A stretch of DNA of 64,000 nt from Igneacidithiobacillus sp041146875 (GTDB taxonomy: Bacteria; Pseudomonadota; Gammaproteobacteria; Acidithiobacillales; Acidithiobacillaceae), in NCBI RefSeq assembly GCF_041146875.1, contig NZ_JBFRXP010000010.1:1-64000 (forward strand). Reading direction: 5' to 3'. Below, one piece after another: positions 22,111 through 30,592 of this stretch. The notes beneath the pieces were generated by a model that worked only from the letters and a program-made list of their open reading frames with translations, was not told the origin of the DNA and ran no database searches. The translations under genes and the position numbers were made by a program. Each line of letters starts with the position of its first letter. Position 1 is the stretch's first letter.

Positions 22111-23399
22111 AGGGATGCTCCTACAGGGGTGGTGCTTAGGGCAGCGGCGCCTTCGACGCGCTGGGGTTGTAAAAGGACAATGGCGGCCAGTTTGAGCGCG
22201 GCGGGGACCAGGGCATAGCCCAGCAGCAAGGCCCAGAGGTTCTTGCCGCTGGCGCTGTATCCCAGGCCTTGCAGGAGGGGCAGAATGAGCCCGGCGCCTA
22301 GGGCCGTGGCGGCTTTGCCCACCCAGTTGTAGAGGCCAAAATAGGAACCGGCCCGAGCCGCTGCGTCGCTGTCGGTATGGTCGGCCAGGATGCTAGGGGG
22401 CAGGGCTTGATCCGCCCCCAGGGATAGCCCGCTGAACAAGCAGACCAGGGCGTAGCCCCACAGCGCCCCTGGCCCCAGCAAAACCGCCCCCAGAAAGGCC
22501 AGGGTGGCCAGGGTCATGGCCCAACGCCAGGCCAGGGCCTTGCCCTGGCGCCGCGAGGTCCACAGCCAGAAGGGCATCCCTGCGGCACCAGCGAGGAAGT
22601 AGAGGAGCAAAAAGGCCGGCGCCCATTGCGGGGCCTGGAGGATCTGGTCGACGAAAAAGAAAAACAAGGTCGCGGCGACGGTGTTGGCGCTCTGGGACAG
22701 GGTGTACACCCCCAGCAGGCGTGCAGTGTGGGGGCGGCGCAGGGGCTCATAAAAGCGCCAGAATGGACCCTTTTCCGTAGTGCGGACGGGGCGGCGCAGA
22801 CTCTGCCCCCAGAGGGGCAGGGCGGCAACGAGCAAAAGCGCGGCGAAGGTCAGGGCAAAGGCCGGCCAGGCCCACTGAGCACCCAGCTCCCGATGCAGGA
22901 GTGTGGGCAGTACGGCGGCGAGGAGGACCCCCAGCAAGGCCCCTGCCTCGCGGGCGGTGGTCAGCCAGGTCCGGCCCTGATAGCTGCTGGAGAGCTCCGC
23001 TCCCAGGGCTTGATAGTTGAGGCTGCTGACGCTGTAGGCTAAGTAAAACAAAAGCAGTGCAGGGGCTAGGGTCCACCACACCGAGACATCGGCTATGGGG
23101 TTGAAGAGCATATAGAAACTGAACATCAGCAGCGGCAGGCCCCCAACAATCAGGGCTAGGCGTGCGCCGTGTCCGGCAGCCCAGGCATCGCTCCAGCGCC
23201 CGATAAGGGGGTCAACTATGGCATCCCCCAAGCGGGCCAGGAGCAGGAACACGCCAATGCCTGCCAGGGACAGCCCATAGCGGGTTGCGTACAGATGGGG
23301 CAGGAGCAGATACACCGGCAGGGCACCAAAGGCCAAGGGCAGGCCTAGGGGCGCGTAGCGCAAAAGGAGTCGCGCCGGCGGGTGGTCCTGCTTAGGCAT
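22107..23399 (-). CDS. GPH-type MFS transporter
   Basis: A 430-residue 12-helix transporter of the MFS_2/GPH (MelB-like) group, with the motif VDPLIGRWSDAW in the loop after helix 2. The ATG at 23399 overlaps the stop of the chalcone-isomerase-like gene by eight bases. The ORF could be extended upstream only by reading through that gene. The substrate is unknown. In these clusters such carriers are often called lipid or cation symporters without evidence. Confidence 0.87.
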   Translation of the reverse strand: MPKQDHPPARLLLRYAPLGLPLAFGALPVYLLLPHLYATRYGLSLAGIGVFLLLARLGDAIVDPLIGRWSDAWAAGHGARLALIVGGLPLLMFSFYMLFNPIADVSVWWTLAPALLLFYLAYSVSSLNYQALGAELSSSYQGRTWLTTAREAGALLGVLLAAVLPTLLHRELGAQWAWPAFALTFAALLLVAALPLWGQSLRRPVRTTEKGPFWRFYEPLRRPHTARLLGVYTLSQSANTVAATLFFFFVDQILQAPQWAPAFLLLYFLAGAAGMPFWLWTSRRQGKALAWRWAMTLATLAFLGAVLLGPGALWGYALVCLFSGLSLGADQALPPSILADHTDSDAAARAGSYFGLYNWVGKAATALGAGLILPLLQGLGYSASGKNLWALLLGYALVPAALKLAAIVLLQPQRVEGAAALSTTPVGASL

Positions 23400-23940
23400 G
23401 CGGTCCCAGGAGCTTTTTGCGCAGACCCGGCACTTTCGTTGCGGGGTCCAGCCAGATGCCGAAGAAGGCTGGGCAAAACGCCGGGTTGTGGATCGTACTA
23501 AAGAGCTTGCCGTTGAAGTAGAAGGCCGTGTACTGCTGAGGCACGCACAGGCCCACCAGCTCATCCCCCGGTTTCACGTTGGGGAAGGCGGTTTTCAGTT
23601 CCTCGGCAAAGGCGGCGTGGAGGCTGCGACTGGGGTGGCTAAGGCGGTCCATCTGCTCTAGGGAGGTGCGCGCCAGCTCCCGGCTACTGAAGTCCCGTTT
23701 ATATTGAATAGCCAAGGCAAAGGGTGCCGTCTGGGGGGCGTAGGTCTGGCCATCCACATAGAGCGCGGCGTTGTAGACGTGAAAGAGGAACCAGTAGAGT
23801 TGTCCGGCGCCCAGCAAATGTAACTTGGGTTGTGCACTGTACACCACTGTCGGTAGGGGCACGTCAACTTTTCCGGCCCAGGCGGTAGGGGCAGCGATGA
23901 GGGACAAGGCCGTGAAACCTGCAAGGGTTAGCCTATGCAT
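23392..23940 (-). CDS. Chalcone isomerase-like periplasmic protein
   Basis: A 182-residue protein with a signal peptide (MHRLTLAGFTALSLIAAPTAWA, cut near residue 22) followed by a chalcone-isomerase-like fold (FHVYNAALYVDGQTY, then FALAIQYKRDF). Bacterial members are not flavonoid enzymes and may bind fatty acids. The ATG at 23940 overlaps the end of the CFA synthase gene by eight bases. Confidence 0.82.
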   Translation of the reverse strand: MHRLTLAGFTALSLIAAPTAWAGKVDVPLPTVVYSAQPKLHLLGAGQLYWFLFHVYNAALYVDGQTYAPQTAPFALAIQYKRDFSSRELARTSLEQMDRLSHPSRSLHAAFAEELKTAFPNVKPGDELVGLCVPQQYTAFYFNGKLFSTIHNPAFCPAFFGIWLDPATKVPGLRKKLLGPHA

Positions 23941-25153
23941 GGGCAAGTGTCCACTGGCCAACATCAATGCTGGCTTCGCGGAACCCTGCCTCGCAATATG
24001 CCAGGTAAAAACGCCACAGGCGCTGAAAGGTCTGATCGTAACCCATCTCACCAAGAGCTTTACTCTGGGCATCGAAACGTTCCCGCCAATAGCGCAGGGT
24101 ACGGGCGTAATCCTGCCCAAACTGTTTCCGCCCCATGATTTGCAAACGTGCCGCCTGCAACTCCTCTTGCAGCGCCTTGGGTGAGGGCAAGAAGCCGCCT
24201 GGGAATACGTGACGCCGAATATAGTCCGATCCGCTGCAATATTGCGCGTAGAGTTCATCCGTAATATGGATACTTTGCACCACCGCGCGACCGCCGCTAC
24301 GTAGCAGGCTATTAATGCGACGGAAGTAGGTAGGCCACCAGTCACGCCCCACGGCCTCAAACATCTCGATGGAGACAATTCCATCGTATAGCCCCTTAAC
24401 CTTGCGGTAGTCGCAGTATTCAAGGCTTGCCCGATGCGTCAAACCGGCTTTTTCGAGGCGCTCCCGCCCGTAGCGCAATTGCTCTTGCGAAAGCGTAATG
24501 CCATATACTTGGTATCCTTGGCGTGCGGCATATTCGGCAAACGCACCCCAGCCACAGCCAATCTCCAGAATTTTTGCCCCGGGCTGCAGGCGCAGACTCT
24601 CCAATGCCATGGCGTATTTGCGCTCCTGTGCCTGCTCCATGCTCTGCTCGGAATTATCCTCAAAGCAAGCACTTGAGTAGCTCATGCTCGGGTCGAGCCA
24701 GAGACGATAGAAGTCGTTACCCAAGTCGTAGTGTTCAGCAATATTCTTGCGACTGCCCCTCTCGGTGTTGGCGCGAAACTGGTCTAACAACCAGAACAAT
24801 CTCCGCCGCCACCAACTGCCCTGTATCCAGGCCTCCAGGGCCGCACGATTGCGCACGGCAAGTGCGATCAGCTGCGCCGGATCAGTGCTATCCCAGAACC
24901 CCTCGAAGTACGCCCGCCCCATGCCTACGTCCCCATCACGCACAATGCGATCAATCACCCGCCAGTTGTAGATGCGCCAGTGCGCGCGCGGCCCAGACTC
25001 GGCGCTGTGAAAATTCCAAATATCACCCTCGGGGGTGTGTAACTCTAAAGACCCACATTGCAGATGCCGGTCGAGTAGCTGAAAGAGCAGTCGCGCCTTA
25101 CGGGTGGGCAGTCTTTTCTGCACAGGCAGAGAGGCAACGCGGGGGGTGCTCAT
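23933..25153 (-). CDS. cfa: Cyclopropane-fatty-acyl-phospholipid synthase
   Basis: A 406-residue SAM-dependent methyltransferase of the CFA synthase family. The SAM-binding motif ILEIGCGWG is at about 195-203, followed by ITLSQEQ and YDGIVSIEMFEAVG, the conserved cyclopropane synthase region. It adds a methylene across unsaturated acyl chains in membrane lipids, protecting against acid and singlet oxygen. Overlaps DUF1365 by ATGA. Related clusters in Rhodobacter are induced by singlet oxygen. Confidence 0.92.
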   Translation of the reverse strand: MSTPRVASLPVQKRLPTRKARLLFQLLDRHLQCGSLELHTPEGDIWNFHSAESGPRAHWRIYNWRVIDRIVRDGDVGMGRAYFEGFWDSTDPAQLIALAVRNRAALEAWIQGSWWRRRLFWLLDQFRANTERGSRKNIAEHYDLGNDFYRLWLDPSMSYSSACFEDNSEQSMEQAQERKYAMALESLRLQPGAKILEIGCGWGAFAEYAARQGYQVYGITLSQEQLRYGRERLEKAGLTHRASLEYCDYRKVKGLYDGIVSIEMFEAVGRDWWPTYFRRINSLLRSGGRAVVQSIHITDELYAQYCSGSDYIRRHVFPGGFLPSPKALQEELQAARLQIMGRKQFGQDYARTLRYWRERFDAQSKALGEMGYDQTFQRLWRFYLAYCEAGFREASIDVGQWTLAHA

Positions 25154-25914
25154 AGGCTAATCTCCTCGGAAGGGGGGACAGGTTTGCGCTGCAGGCGAAT
25201 ACCCGCACGCCAGGTCTTCAGGGCTTCCCAGTGGATGCCAACAGTGACCACGAAAGTCATCAGAGGATTACCGAGCACGACACGCCAAGCGCTAGCGATG
25301 GTCAAATCTCGCCGCTTGCCAGCAAGCTGAGTCGCCAAACGAAGTCGCCCCTGTGGATCGAGATGGGTAATATCCACCTGCACCTTCGCCGCATCGAAAC
25401 GAAAGCGGAAACGGTACTGACCATCCACCGCGAAGAACGGCGAGACATAAAATGCCTTCTCTGCAGTAATCCAGTCGTCTGCGGCAATTACACGCCCATC
25501 CGGGTGGCGTACCAGGTAGCTGTGGTGCTCACCAAAGGTATTATTTACCTCGGCCAACACCGCACGAATTTCGCCTTTGCCATCCAACGCCATCCAAAAA
25601 CTTACTGGCTTGAAGGCGTAACCCCAGAGGCGCGGGTAAGTGACCAAGTAAATCTTTTCAGCAACAACTTGATGGGTCGCAAAAATACTACGAATCCAGG
25701 TAGCGAGATCTGCTCCACTGCGTTGTCCATGATCGGCGGCGCGAAATGCCAAGGGTGTCCAGCGACGCAGAATGCTCTGCAACTGTGCCAATTCGCCGAT
25801 CTCGAAACATAGCTGAAAACCCCGGTAATGGAATGCACGGCGTTTGGGCTGCAGGCGTTGATGCATGACCCGCACCGGCAGCAACGCCCCGGCTAGGTTG
25901 CGGTCTGCGGCCAT
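25150..25914 (-). CDS. DUF1365 family protein
   Basis: A 254-residue DUF1365 protein, whose family always accompanies FAD amine oxidases and CFA-like synthases. Features: VMHQRLQPKRRAFHYRGF at about 18-35, YLVTYPRLWGYAFKPVSFW and AVLAEVNNTFGEHHSYLV. The ATG at 25914 has AGGAGG ten bases upstream and overlaps the amine oxidase gene by 22 bases. A later ATG at 25866 would also give a family-like start. Biochemical role unresolved; a part in fatty-acid modification is likely. Confidence 0.88.
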   Translation of the reverse strand: MAADRNLAGALLPVRVMHQRLQPKRRAFHYRGFQLCFEIGELAQLQSILRRWTPLAFRAADHGQRSGADLATWIRSIFATHQVVAEKIYLVTYPRLWGYAFKPVSFWMALDGKGEIRAVLAEVNNTFGEHHSYLVRHPDGRVIAADDWITAEKAFYVSPFFAVDGQYRFRFRFDAAKVQVDITHLDPQGRLRLATQLAGKRRDLTIASAWRVVLGNPLMTFVVTVGIHWEALKTWRAGIRLQRKPVPPSEEISL

Positions 25915-27200
25915 AGAATCGGCTCCTCCTGAGTTTGCACGCTGGGTTCTTGCCAGGGCGCACGCACGCCAAAGGCATTGGCGACCGCAACCGCGCTGCG
26001 CATTCCGTCCTCATGAAAGCCATGCCCGAGCCAGGCACCAGCAAAGTACAGTCCGCCCTGCCCTTGCAGTGCATGCAGGGATACCTGTGCGTGCAATGCA
26101 GCGGTATCGAAAACCGGGTGAGCATAGGAGATTTCTTGCCAGACGAGGTCGGGATCAGGTTCCCGCTCCGGGTTGAGGGTAACCATGACTGGATCGCGGA
26201 AGGGAAGCGGCTGCAAATGATTGATCAGATAGCTGACCGCCACCGGAAGGTCTGCACCACTGCTGCCCTCGTGGTGAAAATTCCATGCCGACCAGGCGCT
26301 GCGGCGACGCGGCAGAAAACTTCGGTCACGATGAAGAACGGCTCGATTGGGTTGGTAGCGAATCGCTTTTAGTGCCATACGCTGCAGCCCCCAATGGCTG
26401 CCCAGCAGCGCCGCTGCTTGGTCGCTGTGTACGGCGCAGATCACCGCGTCGAAGTCTTCTGCACCGAGCTTGCTGTACACGCGGACACTGTTGCCAGTTG
26501 GCTCGAGAGCCTGCACTGGATGCTGGCAGCGAGTGTCTGCCAAGTCTGCCAATATACGCTCTACATACGTTTTGCCGCCGCCGCGCACAGTACGCCACTG
26601 CGGCCGGCGAAGTACATTCAGCAAGCCATGATTTTCGCAGAACTGTATGATGGAACGGGCAGGGTACTCTTCCATCTGTCGCATCGGACAGGACCAGATG
26701 GCGGCGACCATGGGTAAGAGGTAAGCATCGCGCAGCCACGCCCCGTATCCGCCGCGCTCCAGAAAGGCGCCGAGGCTGATGTCCTCTTGACCATGCCGCA
26801 GCCACGCCTTTGCATCCCGATTAAAGCGCAGGATGTCCCGCAGCATGACATAAAACGCTGGGCGTGTGAGATTGCGACGCTGGGCGAAAAGGCTATTGAG
26901 ACTCGTGCCGCCCCACTCCAATCCCAGGGCAGGTAAACGAACACTAAACGACATATTGCTCGCTACTGTTTCCACGCCCAGTTCGGCAAAGAGCCCGAGC
27001 AGGTTGGGGTAGGTCCAGTCATTACAGACCAGGAAACCCGTGTCTACCGGAGCCGTGATCCCCTCGTGATGAACGTCGACCGTGTGGGTGTGCCCACCAA
27101 AGCGACTATCCGCCTCCAGGAGCGTTACCTGGTGGCGCTTGCGCAGTAACCACGCGCTGGCCAAACCTGATATCCCGCTACCGACTACTGCAATCCGCAT
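25893..27200 (-). CDS. FAD-dependent amine oxidase-like flavoprotein
   Basis: A 435-residue flavoprotein beginning MRIAVVGSGISGLASAWLL, with the FAD-binding G7xG9xxG12. Then come LEADSRFGGHTHTVDV and the C-terminal GLYFAGAWLGHGFHEDGM, both typical of the flavin-containing amine oxidase/desaturase family. In DUF1365-CFA clusters it is thought to act on lipids rather than amines. GGAGA precedes the ATG. It is the first gene of a seven-gene operon with overlaps throughout, and is divergent from DUF2256-photolyase. Confidence 0.9.
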   Translation of the reverse strand: MRIAVVGSGISGLASAWLLRKRHQVTLLEADSRFGGHTHTVDVHHEGITAPVDTGFLVCNDWTYPNLLGLFAELGVETVASNMSFSVRLPALGLEWGGTSLNSLFAQRRNLTRPAFYVMLRDILRFNRDAKAWLRHGQEDISLGAFLERGGYGAWLRDAYLLPMVAAIWSCPMRQMEEYPARSIIQFCENHGLLNVLRRPQWRTVRGGGKTYVERILADLADTRCQHPVQALEPTGNSVRVYSKLGAEDFDAVICAVHSDQAAALLGSHWGLQRMALKAIRYQPNRAVLHRDRSFLPRRRSAWSAWNFHHEGSSGADLPVAVSYLINHLQPLPFRDPVMVTLNPEREPDPDLVWQEISYAHPVFDTAALHAQVSLHALQGQGGLYFAGAWLGHGFHEDGMRSAVAVANAFGVRAPWQEPSVQTQEEPILWPQTAT

Positions 27201-27287
27201 TTCTCTTGTCTCCGGTGCTTGGCCTGTCTGTTTATCTACGTTCCACGCGAGAAAGTGGATGCACCATGCATTGCAGTCCCTTTCTTC

Positions 27288-27312
27288 TGTACATATTATG
27301 TATAGTACAAAG
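27288..27312. promoter_or_regulatory. Shared operator/promoter element between the amine oxidase and photolyase operons
   Basis: TGTACATATTATGTATAG followed by TACAAAG forms the best copy of the element also found before the HdrA-like gene (20/25), the MerR gene (16/25) and the PYP gene (right half 13/13). TATAGT at 27301-27306 could be the -10 of the DUF2256-photolyase transcript. It lies in the 132-bp gap and so could control both divergent operons. Confidence 0.65.
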
Positions 27313-27332
27313 TTTATGCAAGGTGCAAGTAA

Positions 27333-27479
27333 GTGAAAAAATCAGAATTGCCTCAGAAGATCTGCCCCGTCTGCAATCGGCCTTTTTCCTGGAGAACTAG
27401 CTGGAAGAAAGACTGGGCAGAAGTGAAATACTGCTCGGCGGCCTGTCGTGCCAAAAAAAAGAGGAAAGACAAAGCATGA
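27333..27479 (+). CDS. DUF2256 small zinc-binding-type protein
   Basis: A 48-residue protein starting with GTG at 27333 and ending in the ATGA overlap with the photolyase start. Four cysteines, C11 and C14 (CPVC) and C34 and C38 (CSAAC), with RPFSWRTSWKKDW between them, match DUF2256. This family is almost always next to photolyase/cryptochrome genes. The lysine-rich tail (KKKRKDKA) may touch nucleic acid. Function unknown. Confidence 0.85.
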   Translation: MKKSELPQKICPVCNRPFSWRTSWKKDWAEVKYCSAACRAKKKRKDKA

Positions 27480-29017
27480 ACATTTCTCGCCTGATTTTGA
27501 TCCTCGGCGATCAACTCGAGGCTAGTAGTCCTGTGCTGGACGATCTCGACCCGCAAACAGACCTTTGTGTAATGATCGAAGCGCGCAGCGAAGCGGTGCT
27601 CGTCTGGTCACACAAACAGCGCATCGCACTATTCCTCTCTGCCATGCGTCACTTCGCCGCACAACTGCGAGAACGTGGCCTGCCGTTACTTTACCAAGAG
27701 CTCACGTCCAGCAATTGCGCCTCGCTCACTGCGCAGCTCGATGGCATTCTCGCAACCTACCGACCCAGCCGACTTGTTTGCGCCCGCCCCGGCACCTGGG
27801 CCCTGCGCGAGGAAATCATGGGCCTCTGCCGCAAATACGCCGTGCAGTATCAAGAGCAGGAAGATCACCGCTTTCTCTTCCCTCTGCAGGAGTTTGATAC
27901 CTGGGCGGGCAAGCGCAAACAGTACCGCATGGAGCACTGGTACCGGCACACACGCAGTCGCACGGGAATCCTCATGCAGGGGTCGCAACCACGGGGCGGA
28001 AGATGGAACTACGATGCCGAAAACCGCAAAAGTTTTGGTCGCGAGGGGCCGGGTTGGTTGCCTGAGCCCATGCTGTTTTCGCCTGACGCGATCACGCGCG
28101 AGGTGATTGCACTAGTAGAGCAGGAATTTCCTGATCACCCCGGAGAACTCACCTCGTTTGCCTGGCCGGTAAGCACGGAGCAGGCGAAGGCAGCGCTGCA
28201 AGACTTTGTGCAGCAGCGCCTACCAAGTTTCGGTACATTTCAGGATGCCACCTGGCCAGGCGAGGTCTGGCTCTATCATTCTCGCATATCCGCAGCAATG
28301 AACCTCGGTCTGCTCGATCCACAGCAAGTAATCGATGCGGCACTTGCCGAATATGAGTCTGGGCGGGCACCCTTGGCGGCGGTTGAAGGCTTTGTCCGCC
28401 AGATCCTCGGGTGGCGCGAGTATGTGCGCGGCATCTACTGGCGCGAAATGCCAAATTATCTGCAACATAACGCCTTACAAGCGCATCAGCCACTACCGCA
28501 ATTTTACTGGACCGCTGATACGGAGATGGCCTGCCTGCGCGATGTACTCCGTCGCACCCTGCAGCACGGGTACGCACATCATATCGAGCGCCTTATGGTC
28601 ACGGGCCTCTTCGCCCTGTTGCTGGGTGTCGAACCGCGAGCCATTCACGAGTGGTATCTAGCGATTTATGTGGATGCGGTAGAGTGGGTAGAATTACCCA
28701 ATGTCATCGGCATGTCACAGTATGCGGATGGCGGTATGTTGGCATCCAAGCCTTACGTGGCGAGCGGGCAATACCTGCAACGTATGGGTGGCCACTGCTC
28801 GCGCTGCCCCTACAACCCTTCGCAAGCCAGCGGCGAAAAGGCCTGCCCTTTCACCACTCTCTACTGGGACTTTCTGCAGCGCCATAATGAGCAATTCTCC
28901 AAGCACCCACGTACGGCGTTGCAATGGCGCAATTTGCAGCGCAAATCCGCTGCCGAGCTGCAGGAAATACGCACCCAAGCACAAGCACTTCGTGAGCGCA
29001 TGCGCACTAAATTCTAG
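27476..29017 (+). CDS. FeS-type bacterial (6-4) photolyase/cryptochrome
   Basis: A 513-residue member of the FeS-BCP group (PhrB of Agrobacterium, CryB of Rhodobacter), which repairs (6-4) photoproducts using FAD, a lumazine antenna and a [4Fe-4S] cluster. The four cluster cysteines are C353, C441, C444 and C457. Their spacing (88, 3, 13) is the same as in Agrobacterium PhrB. The C-terminal FAD domain carries VEWVELPNVIGMSQYADGG. Translation is coupled to DUF2256. The shared element upstream suggests light-controlled expression. Confidence 0.93.
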   Translation: MNISRLILILGDQLEASSPVLDDLDPQTDLCVMIEARSEAVLVWSHKQRIALFLSAMRHFAAQLRERGLPLLYQELTSSNCASLTAQLDGILATYRPSRLVCARPGTWALREEIMGLCRKYAVQYQEQEDHRFLFPLQEFDTWAGKRKQYRMEHWYRHTRSRTGILMQGSQPRGGRWNYDAENRKSFGREGPGWLPEPMLFSPDAITREVIALVEQEFPDHPGELTSFAWPVSTEQAKAALQDFVQQRLPSFGTFQDATWPGEVWLYHSRISAAMNLGLLDPQQVIDAALAEYESGRAPLAAVEGFVRQILGWREYVRGIYWREMPNYLQHNALQAHQPLPQFYWTADTEMACLRDVLRRTLQHGYAHHIERLMVTGLFALLLGVEPRAIHEWYLAIYVDAVEWVELPNVIGMSQYADGGMLASKPYVASGQYLQRMGGHCSRCPYNPSQASGEKACPFTTLYWDFLQRHNEQFSKHPRTALQWRNLQRKSAAELQEIRTQAQALRERMRTKF

Positions 29018-29054
29018 GACCGAGAACGACTGGTTACCCGGCAAGTCCAGCGGG

Positions 29055-29073
29055 GAATTTTCGCAGAAAATTC
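29055..29073. terminator. Possible bidirectional hairpin between photolyase and pgl
   Basis: Perfect 8-bp arms GAATTTTC/GAAAATTC around GCA lie in the 57-bp gap between convergent genes, just before the pgl stop. The stem is AT-rich and has no long T-run, so it is a weak terminator candidate. Confidence 0.35.
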
Positions 29074-29074
29074 A

Positions 29075-29773
29075 TCAGCCGCTCGCCGGCGCCGCAACTC
29101 CCCACGCTGCGGCATCGAGCCAAATATCGGCGTTAGCGCCAACGCGGGCAGCGGGGAGATCCTCTCCGGCACGCCAGCGTTGGATAGCAGAAGCTTTGCT
29201 TGCGCCAGTAATAACGAAAAACAAGGCACGAGTGTCGCGCAGACGCGCTGCACTCAAGGAAACCCGATCCGCGGGTGGTTTGGGGCTATGATGCACTGCC
29301 AAGGCGGCGGCAACGTCGACAGCAAAACCCGCTTCCTGGCCGGGGAAGAGGCTGGCACAGTGGCCATCCTCTCCCATACCCAACAAAACCAAGTCGAAGC
29401 GATGCGCTGGCAATTGCGCAACGTAAGCGGCGGCAGCCGTCTCCGCTCCCCGCTCGGCGGCAATGATGTGATGCTGCTGCGCCGGGATTGGACAGCGCCC
29501 CAGGGCCGAATCCTGCACCAGGCGGGAATTACGTTCAGCGTCGTCCACGGGCAAGCAGCGCTCGTCACCATAATATAGATGCCAGCGTTCCCAGCTTGCA
29601 CCAAAGCCCGGCAGAAGCTCATAGACGGCCTTGGGCGTGTGACCACCTGCCAGGACGAGATGGAAGCTATCACGGGCGACTATGGATTCCTGTGCCAGGC
29701 GCGCAATGGCGCCTGCCAGGCGCTCAGCGAGCCGACCTGCGTCGGGGTATAGGTGCCAAATGGGAGTGCTCAT
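29075..29773 (-). CDS. pgl: 6-phosphogluconolactonase
   Basis: A 232-residue protein of the DevB/Pgl family, hydrolysing 6-phosphogluconolactone in the oxidative pentose phosphate pathway. Conserved parts are FHLVLAGGHTPKAVYELL (about 37-54), WERWHLYYGDERCLP and FDLVLLGMGEDGHCASLFPG. It overlaps the VIT transporter gene by ATGA. No zwf or gnd is in the window. Confidence 0.92.
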   Translation of the reverse strand: MSTPIWHLYPDAGRLAERLAGAIARLAQESIVARDSFHLVLAGGHTPKAVYELLPGFGASWERWHLYYGDERCLPVDDAERNSRLVQDSALGRCPIPAQQHHIIAAERGAETAAAAYVAQLPAHRFDLVLLGMGEDGHCASLFPGQEAGFAVDVAAALAVHHSPKPPADRVSLSAARLRDTRALFFVITGASKASAIQRWRAGEDLPAARVGANADIWLDAAAWGVAAPASG

Positions 29774-30486
29774 CCGACGGCCGTACCGAGCAAATGACCG
29801 ATGACCGTCGTGGCGCCCAACGACAACGCACCCCAGATCAGGACGCGGGCGGCACCGCGCCAGATTGACGCCCCCCCCGCCCAGGCGGCAAGCGCCCCGA
29901 GGCTGGCCAGCAGTAGCAGGGTCAGAACGTAGAGCACTGGCAAGAGCATCGCAGCAGGCGCCAACAAGACTGCCAACACCGGAAATATCGCTCCAAGGGA
30001 GAAGGCAAGCGCAGAAGCTGCAGCTGCCTGAACCGGGCGAGCGGTGGCCACCTCCGTCAAGCCCAATTCATCGCGGGCATGGGCAGCGAGGGCATCATGT
30101 TCCATGAGCTGGACGGCTACCTGCCGTGCCAAGGGCTCATCCAGGCCCCGTTGCATGTAAATGTGCGTGAGTTCGAGAAGCTCCAGCTCGGGATTTCTAC
30201 GAATGGCATGTGCCTCTGTCTCGAGATCAGCGGCCTGGGTATCTGCTTGGGAGCTGACCGAAACGTACTCACCCGTCGCCATGGAGAAGGCGCCCGCTAC
30301 CCAAGCGGCGATTCCTGCCAATACCAGGGCGTGCGTTCCCGCTTGCCCGGCCGCCACGCCGGTAAGTAGGGCGGACGTCGAGAGCAGGCCGTCATTAGCG
30401 CCGAGGACGCTCGCACGTAGCCAGCCAGTTTGCGTATGGTGATGATGTCCGTTGTGATGTACCGGTTGCACCGCGGCACTGCTCAT
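29770..30486 (-). CDS. VIT1/CCC1-family iron/manganese transporter
   Basis: A 238-residue membrane protein of the VIT family. After a histidine-rich N-terminus (HHNGHHHH) the signature LGANDGLLSTSALLTGVAAG begins helix 1, and AWVAGAFSMATGEYVSVSSQ follows. A central acidic cytoplasmic segment (about 85-145) probably binds metal, followed by three more helices. It exports or stores Fe(II)/Mn(II), sensible for an iron-rich acidic habitat. GGGAGG precedes the ATG. Confidence 0.9.
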   Translation of the reverse strand: MSSAAVQPVHHNGHHHHTQTGWLRASVLGANDGLLSTSALLTGVAAGQAGTHALVLAGIAAWVAGAFSMATGEYVSVSSQADTQAADLETEAHAIRRNPELELLELTHIYMQRGLDEPLARQVAVQLMEHDALAAHARDELGLTEVATARPVQAAAASALAFSLGAIFPVLAVLLAPAAMLLPVLYVLTLLLLASLGALAAWAGGASIWRGAARVLIWGALSLGATTVIGHLLGTAVG

Positions 30487-30592
30487 GGGCGTCCTCCCGT
30501 TTCCTCTTTCTTGCCATCATAGTCAGACGCAACGCTTGGGTCTACGTCGACGCGGTGATAGCCTAAGCACACTGAAACCAAGAGGTAGGCAG

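Noticed and set aside
24523..25155. 210-codon frame opposite the CFA synthase gene
   Set aside because: Antisense to a clear enzyme, no recognisable domain, serine/arginine/alanine-rich shadow composition.
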